A stretch of DNA of 64,000 bases, from positions 434,001 through 498,000 of the forward strand of contig NZ_JAEDXU010000002.1 of NCBI RefSeq assembly GCF_017830045.1, given 5' to 3'. The notes beneath the pieces were generated by a model. That model made no database searches. It saw only the letters and a program-made list of their open reading frames with translations, and was not told the origin of the DNA. Below, piece after piece: positions 7,541 through 15,660 of the stretch. A program made the position numbers and the translations under genes. The DNA comes from Enterococcus larvae (lineage in GTDB: Bacteria; Bacillota; Bacilli; Lactobacillales; Enterococcaceae). Each line of letters begins with the position of its first letter. The stretch's first letter is position 1.

Positions 7541-10131
7541 AAACAGTTATACAATGGTTCAAAAATCGAGCAAGCTTCTTCAAATTGATTTTCATTATTT
7601 CTGTTCTTTTTATCGTCGTGAGTGAGCTTTCATCAATTGGAAAAACTATTTCTTTTGAACAGTTGAAAGTCATTTTTCTGGATTTGTCATTTTGGAAAGT
7701 TGCTTTGATGTTACTTATCGGGTTGCTTGCTGTGACACCAATGCTTGGCTATGACATTGTACTTAATCGAACCTTGAATCAAAAGGTCAAAAAATCCTAC
7801 TTATTTGAAACTAGTTGGATGATTAATTCCATCAATAACATTGCCGGCTTCGGAGGACTGATCAGTATTGGTCTTCGATCGGAGCTTTACGGAAAAAACA
7901 CCGATGGAAAAAAAGTAGTAAAAGCCTTATCCAAAATTTTGATTTTTTTGCTTTCTGGTTTGTCTATTTATAGTTTATTGTCCTTTCTTTTGGTTATTTT
8001 CGGTCACGACAATGACTTTCTCAAGCAATATTCTATCTGGTTGATTGGCGGAGGATTATATTTTCCAGCAATTATGCTGCTGACTGTCTTTAAAAAGGAT
8101 GATTATATCGGTGATACCCCTCTTGCTTCACGTCTACAGCTGATTCTTACGTCCTTCTTGGAATGGTCTGGTGTTTTGGCTACCTTTCTTTTGATTGGTA
8201 AGCTAATGGGTATACCTTTTCATTCAGCTCAAGTTATTCCTTTGTTTATTGCAGCTTCTGTTATCGGAATTATCTCGATGATTCCCGGAGCTTTAGGGAG
8301 TTTTGATGTCATGATGATTCTTGGGCTTTCTTCACTAGGAAACATCCCAAGAGAAACTGTTATCGCGTGGCTGCTGCTCTATCGATTGTTTTATTATATT
8401 ATTCCTTTTTTGATTGGTGTTGTTTTTTTCCTTAAAAACTTGAGCAGTAGTTTGAATGAACGCTATTCCGGTGTACCTAGAGAGCTTTCTATTGAAATCA
8501 GTCACAAGCTGTTGGTTTTTCTGATGTATTTCTCAGGGATAATGATTGTTCTCTCGTCAACAATTCCCGAAGCCTTCTCCCAGTTTCATTGGCTGAAACA
8601 GCTGAATCCCTGGTCTTTTCATTTACTCACTCAGTTTCCGGCAATTCTTTTAGGCTTTTCCCTATTGATCATGGGACGAGGAATTGCTGCTAAAGTGACT
8701 CGTGCCTACATTCCAACAATCGGTCTAATTCTATTGACGCTAGCCTACACTCTCTTCAAGGATTTGAGCTGGAGTGTCATTATTATTTTGGCAATTCTAT
8801 TGCTTTTCGTCATTTTTTCTAAAAAAGAGCTTTATCGAAAACAATTGGTTTATTCTTGGGAAATGCGAACAATTGATGGTGTGATATTTGCAGCATTGAT
8901 GGTGCTTTATGTCGTCATCGGCGTCTATAATCTACCTGCCTTTCCGCATCATCAACACCATGTCATCTCCTTCTTCCTGTTCCCTTCTGAACGGATTTGG
9001 TTTTCCGGATTTTTGGCAATCTTGATTATTGCACTATTCATGTTTGTTTTCATCCGTTATTTGCAGGGGAAAAAAATTGTGGTGGGAGAAGTCTTGGACT
9101 CAGAACGGGCATATTCACTTTTAAAAAAATACGGTGGAAACGCTGATAGTCAGCTAATCTTTCTTGAAGACAAGGATATGTATATTTATAAAAATCAGGC
9201 TGGCGAAGAAACTGTACTTCTACAATTCAAAACGTTTAACAATAAATGTATTGTCATGGGTGATCCTTCTGGAGAAAAAGATGATTTTGCTGATGCTGTA
9301 GAACAATTTATTCAAGAAACAGATAATTTAGGCTATCTTCCTGTTTTCTATGAAGTCTCTGAATCAATCGTACTGACGCTTCATGAATTTGGTTACGACT
9401 TCATTAAAATGGGAGAAGAAGCACATGTAGATCTTTCAAGCTTTACGATTTCCGGGAAAAAGCGCAGAGCAGACAGAGCGACAATGAACCGATTCGAAAA
9501 GGAGCACTATCGATTTGAGGTTCTTTCTCCACCATTCCTTCCTGAAACAATGGCAGAATTAAGAGCTGTTTCCGATGAATGGCTGGGAAATAGAAAAGAA
9601 AAAGGCTTTTCCCTTGGCTTTTTTTCTGAAAAATATCTGCAACTATCAGATATTGCTGTAGTTAAGGATCAGGCAGGGGCTATCGTTGCCTTTGCCAACA
9701 TCATGCCGACGTATACCAAACAAGAAGGAACCATTGATTTGATGCGCTATAAACAAGAAGCACCTCCCGGAGTAATGGATTTTCTTTTCATTTCGATTTT
9801 CAACAGAATGAAGGAGGAAGGGATTACTTATTTCAATATGGGAATGGCGCCTCTTTCGAATGTTGGGACATCCAGAAAAAGTTTTATTCAAGAACGGTTT
9901 GCCTTTTTAGTCTATAAATTCGGCTCTACCTTCTATTCTTTCCAAGGTTTGCGAGCCTATAAAAACAAGTATGCCTCAAGCTGGGTGCCTCGGTATACCT
10001 TGTATTCACGTGACTCTTCAATCATTTATGTCATGATTGCCTTACTGATTATTGATAATGCACCAGTGGACAGTCCAGACAAAAAACTGCATGGCGTTAA
10101 ACGAATTCTTAAAAATAGATACCAGCGTTAA
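7537..10131 (+). CDS. mprF: Phosphatidylglycerol lysyltransferase/flippase MprF
   Basis: MprF transfers lysine (or another amino acid) from aminoacyl-tRNA to phosphatidylglycerol and flips the product outward, lowering the negative surface charge and protecting against cationic peptides. The 864-residue protein has the usual two parts. An N-terminal polytopic half (to about residue 515) contains the conserved GFGGLISIGLRSELYG stretch. A cytosolic C-terminal GNAT-like synthase domain contains MGDPSGEKDDF and FNMGMAPLSNVG. Length is normal. Enterococci often carry two mprF genes; which paralogue this is cannot be told from here. It overlaps the upstream hydrolase by 4 bp. Confidence 0.95.
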   Translation: MKTVIQWFKNRASFFKLIFIISVLFIVVSELSSIGKTISFEQLKVIFLDLSFWKVALMLLIGLLAVTPMLGYDIVLNRTLNQKVKKSYLFETSWMINSINNIAGFGGLISIGLRSELYGKNTDGKKVVKALSKILIFLLSGLSIYSLLSFLLVIFGHDNDFLKQYSIWLIGGGLYFPAIMLLTVFKKDDYIGDTPLASRLQLILTSFLEWSGVLATFLLIGKLMGIPFHSAQVIPLFIAASVIGIISMIPGALGSFDVMMILGLSSLGNIPRETVIAWLLLYRLFYYIIPFLIGVVFFLKNLSSSLNERYSGVPRELSIEISHKLLVFLMYFSGIMIVLSSTIPEAFSQFHWLKQLNPWSFHLLTQFPAILLGFSLLIMGRGIAAKVTRAYIPTIGLILLTLAYTLFKDLSWSVIIILAILLLFVIFSKKELYRKQLVYSWEMRTIDGVIFAALMVLYVVIGVYNLPAFPHHQHHVISFFLFPSERIWFSGFLAILIIALFMFVFIRYLQGKKIVVGEVLDSERAYSLLKKYGGNADSQLIFLEDKDMYIYKNQAGEETVLLQFKTFNNKCIVMGDPSGEKDDFADAVEQFIQETDNLGYLPVFYEVSESIVLTLHEFGYDFIKMGEEAHVDLSSFTISGKKRRADRATMNRFEKEHYRFEVLSPPFLPETMAELRAVSDEWLGNRKEKGFSLGFFSEKYLQLSDIAVVKDQAGAIVAFANIMPTYTKQEGTIDLMRYKQEAPPGVMDFLFISIFNRMKEEGITYFNMGMAPLSNVGTSRKSFIQERFAFLVYKFGSTFYSFQGLRAYKNKYASSWVPRYTLYSRDSSIIYVMIALLIIDNAPVDSPDKKLHGVKRILKNRYQR

Positions 10132-10135
10132 TATA

Positions 10136-10198
10136 AAAAGAACCAAAAGCGAGAAATTGCGACAACTGCATGTCATCTCTTGCTTTCGGTTCTTTTTT
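10136..10198. terminator. Bidirectional terminator between mprF and the PhzF gene
   Basis: AAAAAGAACC and GGTTCTTTTTT flank a further partially paired core in the short gap between two convergent genes. Confidence 0.75.
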
Positions 10199-10208
10199 AA
10201 TTCGACTT

Positions 10209-11081
10209 TTATATAAGAATACTGAATTCCTGATTTTTACAAGCAGTCCCTGTAATTGCTACATGATGATGCCCATCATCAACACGTCTCGTTTGGACAG
10301 TCAGACTGCCTTCTTTTTCCACATGTTTTCCTTGAAGCACGGTGATTTGCTGCATCGCTTGTTGTTGGTACACGTGATCCAGCAAATATGCCCCCATAAC
10401 ACCGGAGGCTGTACCAGTCACAGAATCTTCCACTGTTCCAGAAAACGGGGAAGAAAAATGTCTGGCTGTATAGATATCCTCTTCTATATTCGAAAATGCA
10501 AAAGGATGGATTGAAGATTTCGGCATCTCCTTCAACACATCAGGAAAGTTCTCGGTTTGAGGAACCATCTTATCCAATACACTTGACTCTCTTACAGGAA
10601 CGATCAAGGTCCAAGAACCAGTATTTCCGTAAAGAATCGGCAGTTCAGCATCCAAATCAGATGCAACGATTCCCATTACCTCGCAAAGAGCCTCTTTCTC
10701 TCCATCAAATGCAACAAACTGAGCCGGCGACTGTTCCATTGTCATCTCCTCAGTTGTTTCCAGATAATTAACAGTAATCAAGCCAGCCTGTGTTTCTACA
10801 AGCCATGTTCTATCTTGTTTCTCCTGCTGAGAAAGCAGATAAATCGCTCCCATTGTTGCGTGTCCGCACAATGGTGTTTCATGGCCAGGCGTGAAATACC
10901 TAAGCTTGACATCTCCCAACTGGCTTTCACAGACAAAGACACATTCATTAAAGCCAACCTTCTTCGCTATCTGCTGCATCTCCTCATTTGAATAATCATC
11001 CCCATTTAAAATCACGCCTGCCGGATTTCCCAGTCCGGGCTGCTTCGTAAATGCATCTACTTGTACTACAAGACAGTCCAT
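10209..11081 (-). CDS. PhzF family isomerase/epimerase
   Basis: The 290-residue product has both halves of the PhzF fold related to diaminopimelate epimerase. The N-terminal GNPAGV motif, the probable general acid/base E46 in GFNECVF, the CGHATMG motif and DSVTGTASG near the C-terminus are all present. Most bacterial members outside phenazine clusters have unknown substrates, and no phenazine genes are nearby. The ATG at 11081 follows GAAGGAG. It converges with mprF. Confidence 0.85.
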   Translation of the reverse strand: MDCLVVQVDAFTKQPGLGNPAGVILNGDDYSNEEMQQIAKKVGFNECVFVCESQLGDVKLRYFTPGHETPLCGHATMGAIYLLSQQEKQDRTWLVETQAGLITVNYLETTEEMTMEQSPAQFVAFDGEKEALCEVMGIVASDLDAELPILYGNTGSWTLIVPVRESSVLDKMVPQTENFPDVLKEMPKSSIHPFAFSNIEEDIYTARHFSSPFSGTVEDSVTGTASGVMGAYLLDHVYQQQAMQQITVLQGKHVEKEGSLTVQTRRVDDGHHHVAITGTACKNQEFSILI

Positions 11082-11108
11082 TTTATACTCTCCTTCATTT
11101 TTTGACTG

Positions 11109-11138
11109 ATTATAGCATAGATAAAGAGGTTCTGCCAG
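11109..11138 (-). promoter_or_regulatory. Promoter of the PhzF gene
   Basis: On the minus strand a perfect TATAAT (11109-11114) has TGC directly ahead (extended -10). A CTGGCA about 18 nt upstream can serve as the -35. Confidence 0.55.
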
Positions 11139-11167
11139 AAATGCTGAGATTCCGGTTATCTGCTTGA

Positions 11168-11337
11168 TTTGTTTGTTTTAAATGCAAAGAAAACTCAAAT
11201 AAATCAAGGTATATAAGAATCTGTAAAAAAAGGGCCTTCAGCTATGGCCGAGAGCCTTGTTTTTATATTGGATATGAAGTAGAGGCGATTGCAAAACAAA
11301 TTAGTTATATGAAACGTTCAAAAACAAAAGACAGCGT
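11168..11337 (+). pseudogene. Possible gene remnant (no start codon)
   Basis: A frame of about 56 codons runs open from after a stop at 11165-11167 to TGA near 11337 without an ATG, GTG or TTG preceded by a ribosome site. Its last part reads like real protein (GYEVEAIAKQISYMKRSK). It is interrupted conceptually by a hairpin at 11225-11265. It may be the 3' end of a lost gene, or chance; the rest of this gap holds only the PhzF promoter. Confidence 0.25.
11225..11265 (-). terminator. Putative terminator of the 126-residue membrane protein gene
   Basis: On the minus strand an imperfect hairpin (AAGG/CCTT outer pairs, GGCC/GGCC inner pairs) is followed by seven T. It lies about 145 nt past the stop of the gene at 11412-11792. 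Confidence 0.45.
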
Positions 11338-11411
11338 TCTTACATGAAATTTTATACGAATTATGATTTTACAAAGATTCATTTATGATATAGATTTGCT
11401 AATAAGCACTG

Positions 11412-11792
11412 TTAATCGTTATCTGTAATATCGATATTAGTAAATATGAATGATCTTGTTTTATTTCTTATTTTTATCGTATAGACTGCACCCGCTTTTA
11501 GATAGCGATATGAGTAACAGAGTCTGCCTTTATAATCGCTAATGTCAGGCTCCAAGTCAATCGTGCTTCCCTTTTCAAAGACTTGTAATTCAAAATCTTC
11601 CTGTCTATTTTCAACCAAATAAATTCTAATCGTAGCTTCAAGATTATGGTCATTGATTCTTCGTTCTATGGTTTTCTCTTCACCAGGGAAAAATACTGGT
11701 AATTGACTTCTAAGAGCAAAGAATAACAGGAGAAATCCAACCACAACGATTGTTAAAATGCTACTTATTTTTATTGTATTTTTTGAAGTCAT
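11412..11792 (-). CDS. Small membrane-anchored protein of unknown function
   Basis: I do not recognise this 126-residue protein. It has one transmembrane segment near the N-terminus (about 9-28, ILTIVVVGFLLLFFAL) and a beta-rich extracellular part of about 95 residues. The ATG at 11792 is preceded by AGGAGGG at ideal spacing, so the longer frame from 11819 is not used. The ribosome site and start lie inside the end of an overlapping, start-less reading frame (11761-11907), suggesting it was once the downstream partner in a two-gene unit. Confidence 0.6.
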   Translation of the reverse strand: MTSKNTIKISSILTIVVVGFLLLFFALRSQLPVFFPGEEKTIERRINDHNLEATIRIYLVENRQEDFELQVFEKGSTIDLEPDISDYKGRLCYSYRYLKAGAVYTIKIRNKTRSFIFTNIDITDND

Positions 11793-11907
11793 CAATGCCC
11801 TCCTGAACCATATCTCCATCTTCTAAATTGTCACCATAACCATTAGCTTTCCAAATTTTTATAGCTTCAATTAGTCCTATTCTTATAGAAGGTATACCTC
11901 CATTTGG
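11761..11907 (-). pseudogene. Truncated 3' gene remnant overlapping the next gene
   Basis: A 48-codon minus-strand frame opens just after two consecutive stops and has no credible start codon. It reads like genuine protein (for example IRIGLIEAIKIWKANGYGDN, then a Lys/Asn-rich end). Its last 32 nt overlap the start of the following membrane-protein gene, as in translationally coupled operons. I interpret it as the tail of a gene whose 5' part has been deleted. The product family is not recognised. Confidence 0.4.
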
Positions 11908-12105
11908 TTATTATCTAGTAACTCTATCGTTATTTATACACTGCTACAATTTGATCTCTTTAAATACTTTCTAAATTGTTATTTTTTTGGAAAAGCTTTT
12001 TATTTGAGGGGTCATCTTGTTTCTCACAAATACCGAATAAAGTCAGGACTTTATTTGATATAATAATTGCTACAAACAACTGTTGGATGAAAAGGAGGTT
12101 AAAAA
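11908..12105. other. Intergenic stretch with a possible -10 element
   Basis: This AT-rich sequence has no coding signal that I trust. TTGA followed by TATAAT at 12059-12064 is a plausible -10 for the phosphatidyltransferase gene downstream, without a clear -35. Confidence 0.4.
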
Positions 12106-12636
12106 ATGAAATATGCTGCAAACATCATTACCACTATTCGTTTACTCGTTGCTTGTCTTTTGCTCTTCACAAGAGCATTGAGTCCGCTTTTCTTCCTTTT
12201 ATATATTATTTGCGGTATCAGTGATATGTTAGATGGTTTTGTTGCGAGAAAAACCAATACTGCTACATCAACAGGTGCAGTACTAGATAGCTTGGGGGAT
12301 CTGGTATTTTTAGCTGTCGCAGCAATAAAGCTTCTTCCTATTCTCCATCTTCCTTCTTGGGTTTTATGGTGGGCATTGCTTGTCGCCTTGATTCGTTTGC
12401 TTTCTTACCTCATTGGATATATAAAATATAGAAAGTTTGCCAGCTTGCATACCTACCTCAACAAGCTGACAGGCTTACTGCTCTTTCTTTCTCCCTTGCT
12501 CTATTTAGTCCTAGGCACTGTTTCACTTGCTCTCATCGTTATTGCTGCAGCAATTATTTCGGCCTGTGAGGAACTGTTCATCACGCTGCAGTCAAAGGAA
12601 CTGGACAGAGACAGAAAAGGTCTCTTCTTGCACTGA
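12106..12636 (+). CDS. CDP-alcohol phosphatidyltransferase family protein
   Basis: This is an integral membrane enzyme of 176 residues. It carries the complete family signature D-x2-DG-x2-AR-x8-G-x3-D-x3-D: D40, D43, G44, A47, R48, G57, D61, D65. It transfers a phosphatidyl group from a CDP-linked donor to an alcohol. PgsA-type glycerophosphate or an inositol/serine-type acceptor cannot be decided. About five hydrophobic helices are visible. The start follows AAGGAGG. It is single-gene, convergent with tufB. Confidence 0.85.
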   Translation: MKYAANIITTIRLLVACLLLFTRALSPLFFLLYIICGISDMLDGFVARKTNTATSTGAVLDSLGDLVFLAVAAIKLLPILHLPSWVLWWALLVALIRLLSYLIGYIKYRKFASLHTYLNKLTGLLLFLSPLLYLVLGTVSLALIVIAAAIISACEELFITLQSKELDRDRKGLFLH

Positions 12637-12665
12637 TTTATCTCCACCAAGTTGAGCAAACAAAA

Positions 12666-12702
12666 AATCAGACAGAACAGTCTTGCTTCGTTCCGTCTGA
12701 TT
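12666..12702. terminator. Bidirectional terminator shared with tufB
   Basis: AATCAGACAGAAC and GTTCCGTCTGATT pair with one mismatch. T-runs follow on both strands. It lies immediately past the tufB stop and about 30 nt past the phosphatidyltransferase stop. Confidence 0.8.
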
Positions 12703-12708
12703 GTTTTT

Positions 12709-13896
12709 TTATTTTTCTATTTCTGTTACGATCCCTGAGCCAACTGTTCGTCCACCTTCACGAATGGAAAAGGTTGTTCCCATTTCCACCGCAATTGGAT
12801 GAATCAACTCTACATCAATCGTCACATTATCGCCGGGCATGACCATTTCAACATCATTTGGCAGCTCAACAACCCCTGTAACATCCGTTGTACGGAAGTA
12901 GAATTGTGGACGATAGTTTGTAAAGAATGGTGTATGACGTCCGCCTTCTTCTTTTGTCAGAACATAAACTTCTGCCTTAAACTTCGTATGAGGAGTGATT
13001 GATCCCGGTTTGGCAATAACTTGTCCACGTTCGATTTCATCACGATTGATCCCTCGAAGTAAAATTCCGACATTGTCTCCAGCTTCACCATAGTCCAATG
13101 TTTTTCTGAACATTTCGATTCCAGTAACTACAGCTTTGGTTGTTTCCGGTTTGATCCCAACGATTTCAACCTCATCATTGACCTTAACTTGACCACGATC
13201 GATTCGGCCAGATGCGACAGTTCCACGACCAGTAATAGTGAACACATCTTCTACAGGCAGCAGTAATGGTTTATCTGTATCTCTTTCAGGAGTTGGAATA
13301 TATTCATCTACTGTATCCATCAATTCCATGATAGCCGCTTCTGCATCCGGATCTCCTTCGAGAGCCTTCAATGCGGAACCTTTAATTACCGGAATATCAT
13401 CCCCAGGGAAATTATACTCCGTCAACAGCTCTCTGATTTCCATCTCTACCAAATCGATCAGTTCATCATCATCGACTAAGTCTGTCTTATTAAGGAAAAC
13501 AATCAGATGCTTTACTCCTACTTGTCGGGACAATAGAATGTGCTCTCTTGTTTGAGGCATCGGACCGTCTGTTGCAGATACAACTAGAATCGCTCCGTCC
13601 ATCTGCGCTGCCCCGGTAATCATATTCTTCACATAGTCTGCGTGTCCCGGTGCATCGATATGTGCATAGTGACGTTTTTCAGTTTCGTACTCCACGTGAG
13701 CCGTGTTGATAGTGATTCCACGTTCACGTTCTTCCGGTGCTGCATCAATACTAGCATAGTCCTGCGGGTTTGCCAGGCCTTTTTTCCCTAGTACTGTAGT
13801 AATTGCAGCGGTCAATGTTGTTTTCCCATGATCCACGTGACCAATAGTCCCGATATTTACATGGTCTTTACTTCTGTCATAATGTTCTTTTGCCAT
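12709..13896 (-). CDS. tufB: Elongation factor Tu, second-copy (TufB, streptococcal-like) type
   Basis: EF-Tu carries aminoacyl-tRNA to the ribosome. The 395-residue protein is intact: G1 [14 protein letters not shown], and NKTD (NKxD variant). The gene stands alone, not beside fusA/rpsG as tufA does. The wording is that of streptococcal EF-Tu rather than of the E. faecalis str-operon copy as I remember it: [10 protein letters not shown] instead of [63 protein letters not shown]. Several enterococci are known to hold such a second tuf acquired by transfer. The start at 13896 follows AGGAGG; the longer frame is not used. It has its own promoter. Confidence 0.9.
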   Translation of the reverse strand: MAKEHYDRSKDHVNIGTIGHVDHGKTTLTAAITTVLGKKGLANPQDYASIDAAPEERERGITINTAHVEYETEKRHYAHIDAPGHADYVKNMITGAAQMDGAILVVSATDGPMPQTREHILLSRQVGVKHLIVFLNKTDLVDDDELIDLVEMEIRELLTEYNFPGDDIPVIKGSALKALEGDPDAEAAIMELMDTVDEYIPTPERDTDKPLLLPVEDVFTITGRGTVASGRIDRGQVKVNDEVEIVGIKPETTKAVVTGIEMFRKTLDYGEAGDNVGILLRGINRDEIERGQVIAKPGSITPHTKFKAEVYVLTKEEGGRHTPFFTNYRPQFYFRTTDVTGVVELPNDVEMVMPGDNVTIDVELIHPIAVEMGTTFSIREGGRTVGSGIVTEIEK

Positions 13897-13977
13897 AATA
13901 TGCAAACCTCCTATTTGTATTTGTAAGATCACCGAATGTTCGTTTTTATTTGACGTTCACTGACCTTTACTTTTCAA

Positions 13978-14005
13978 ATTATATACCTTTTTTGAAATAT
14001 GACAA
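13978..14005 (-). promoter_or_regulatory. Promoter of tufB
   Basis: On the minus strand TTGTCA (14000-14005) and TATAAT (13978-13983) are separated by 16 nt. It is a strong promoter of the sort expected for EF-Tu. Confidence 0.7.
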
Positions 14006-14073
14006 CTAATATGCTTACTAATAATAAGTATCGTTTTTTCGCCGACAAAGCAGCTTTTCAGCTTCAGATAAAA

Positions 14074-14098
14074 CAAAAAAAGAGCAGTTTCCTGCTCT
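14074..14098 (-). terminator. Terminator of the HEAT-like protein gene
   Basis: On the minus strand the hairpin AGAGCAG-loop-CTGCTCT (14081-14098) is followed by seven T. Confidence 0.75.
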
Positions 14099-14145
14099 CT
14101 CGAGTTTCAGACAAATAACGCTGTATCTCAGCTTTTATGACTTTT

Positions 14146-14175
14146 TATAGTAGAACATCATGACGTTCTACTATA
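14146..14175. repeat. Perfect 11-bp inverted repeat
   Basis: TATAGTAGAAC (14146-14156) and GTTCTACTATA (14165-14175) flank 8 nt. It lies between the HEAT-like gene stop and the T-tailed terminator. It may be an extra 3' hairpin protecting the transcript, or a protein site. Confidence 0.5.
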
Positions 14176-14204
14176 TCTCATTAATAATTCCGCTGATCAC
14201 TATT

Positions 14205-14828
14205 TTACAAAATAGCTAAATCCTTCATCAGCTTATCCACCCTTTTCATTTGAGCACTGGATAAATCAGGTTTTCGTTCATTGAGTACCCGCTGAAACGA
14301 AGTCTTATTTTCCTCATTTAGACAAATAGAGATTCTTTCAGCATGTTGAGGTACTTCTTTTGACCGACAAGTGCCCAGATGAGTCATCAGAAACGGAAAT
14401 AGTTCTTTTTCATACCGACGATCAGCCTTACATAATTTTGCAAATACTGAGATGCTATTGTCAACTGTGATCACACTACCATTAGTATAGGCATATTTTA
14501 CCTTATCGATCTGCTTATAAATCTTATCTGCCTTGTATTCAGTTATAGTAACCAATGCCGTCATAGCACCCCAAACGATCCGATTATTGCGGCTTGTCAG
14601 ACTCTCTAAGAACACATCAACATGGTCGGAAATAAGCAACGGATTGCGCTCGCCAATCTCATATAAAACCTTGATACAATCATTCGCAATCCCCTTTTTC
14701 ATCTGCAAGCCTTCAATAAGCTCTTGGATTCCTTCAGTATCCTCTTGCGCAACCAGTAACTCTGCCAGCTCTATATTAGGAGCTTCATCCTTTCGATTTT
14801 GACTAACTGCCAATTTCTCTAAAACCAT
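14205..14828 (-). CDS. HEAT-like helical repeat protein
   Basis: The 207-residue product is almost entirely alpha-helical and soluble. Repeated helical pairs, such as the one containing NNRIVWGAMTALVTITEYK, resemble HEAT/armadillo repeats. No catalytic motif is seen. Proteins of this type usually mediate protein contacts; some are DNA-repair glycosylases, but nothing here shows that. The ATG at 14828 has AGGAGATGAAG ahead at rather long spacing. It is followed by a terminator. Confidence 0.65.
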   Translation of the reverse strand: MVLEKLAVSQNRKDEAPNIELAELLVAQEDTEGIQELIEGLQMKKGIANDCIKVLYEIGERNPLLISDHVDVFLESLTSRNNRIVWGAMTALVTITEYKADKIYKQIDKVKYAYTNGSVITVDNSISVFAKLCKADRRYEKELFPFLMTHLGTCRSKEVPQHAERISICLNEENKTSFQRVLNERKPDLSSAQMKRVDKLMKDLAIL

Positions 14829-14869
14829 CTGGTCTTCATCTCCTAAAGCTAAATTTTAGTTTGCTAAAT

Positions 14870-14887
14870 TGCATCACAATTGATGCA
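14870..14887. promoter_or_regulatory. Perfect inverted repeat upstream of the HEAT-like gene
   Basis: TGCATCA and TGATGCA flank CAAT about 45 nt ahead of the start codon, within the likely 5' leader. It could be an operator or an RNA hairpin. Confidence 0.35.
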
Positions 14888-14977
14888 CGATAAAATTGAT
14901 TTTGCTTACCGGATTGACTTCCTATTAGGATATTTTATTACATAGTTGACTAGCGATCATTCTTTTGTCAACACCCA

Positions 14978-15505
14978 CTATACTCTATATTCTTCCTTCA
15001 ATAACCCATACTCATAGGTATCCTGCCAAATCGGATTTCCTTGTTCATCTTTCCAGAAAAAAACATTTTTCTTCAACGTTCCTTCTCGTCTCATTCCTAC
15101 ACGCTCCATTAGTTGCCATGAAGCGGTATTCTCCGGGTTGCACAATGCAGTGATGCGATGGGCATCAAGTATTGTAAATGCATGCTGAACAACAGCTTGT
15201 ACACCTTCAGAGGCATAGCCATGTCCCCAGAAACTTCTATTGAATACATACCCAATCATCCAAGTATCAAAGGCGCCTTTACTAAAATAAACATTCCCAA
15301 TCAATGTGTCATCCTTTAAACAGACCGCATAAAAATCAGGATTTCCCGATCGTCTGATTGCTTCTTGTTCCGCTTCTTCCATTGAAAAAGCTTTATAAGG
15401 CTCATATTTTACAACTTCTTCGTCAGAAAGGTAATCATATAGTGCCGGACCATCTGTTTTCTCAAAACTACGCAAGTAAAGTCGTTCTGTTTCTAAATTA
15501 TTCAT
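14978..15505 (-). CDS. GNAT family acetyltransferase (RimJ/RimL type)
   Basis: The 175-residue N-acetyltransferase begins MNNLETERLYLRSFE, the standard opening of the RimJ/RimL-like group. It contains the acetyl-CoA region around GYVFNRSFWGHGYASEGV and the NPENTASWQLMERVGM segment. Members modify ribosomal proteins, small amines or antibiotics; the substrate is not evident. The ATG at 15505 follows AGAGGGG, so the longer frame from 15556 is not used. It is probably monocistronic. Confidence 0.85.
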   Translation of the reverse strand: MNNLETERLYLRSFEKTDGPALYDYLSDEEVVKYEPYKAFSMEEAEQEAIRRSGNPDFYAVCLKDDTLIGNVYFSKGAFDTWMIGYVFNRSFWGHGYASEGVQAVVQHAFTILDAHRITALCNPENTASWQLMERVGMRREGTLKKNVFFWKDEQGNPIWQDTYEYGLLKEEYRV

Positions 15506-15607
15506 CGTTACCCCTCTTTTTTTATCAATATCATTTATTTTATCAAAACCTATCACTATTTTCTATGCTCCTTTTACTCGTGGCAAAACAACTTACTAAG
15601 AAGATAA

Positions 15608-15649
15608 CAAAAAAACAGGAAAGTCGATCACTCGAGGCTTTCCTGTTTT
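15608..15649 (-). terminator. Terminator of the PTS permease gene
   Basis: On the minus strand AAAACAGGAAAG and CTTTCCTGTTTT form a 12-bp stem with a 14-nt loop, followed by a T-run. Confidence 0.8.
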
Positions 15650-15660
15650 GCGATTTCTTT

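Noticed and set aside
10209-11081. Phenazine biosynthesis locus
   Set aside because: Only a stand-alone PhzF-family gene is present; such genes are common in bacteria that make no phenazine.
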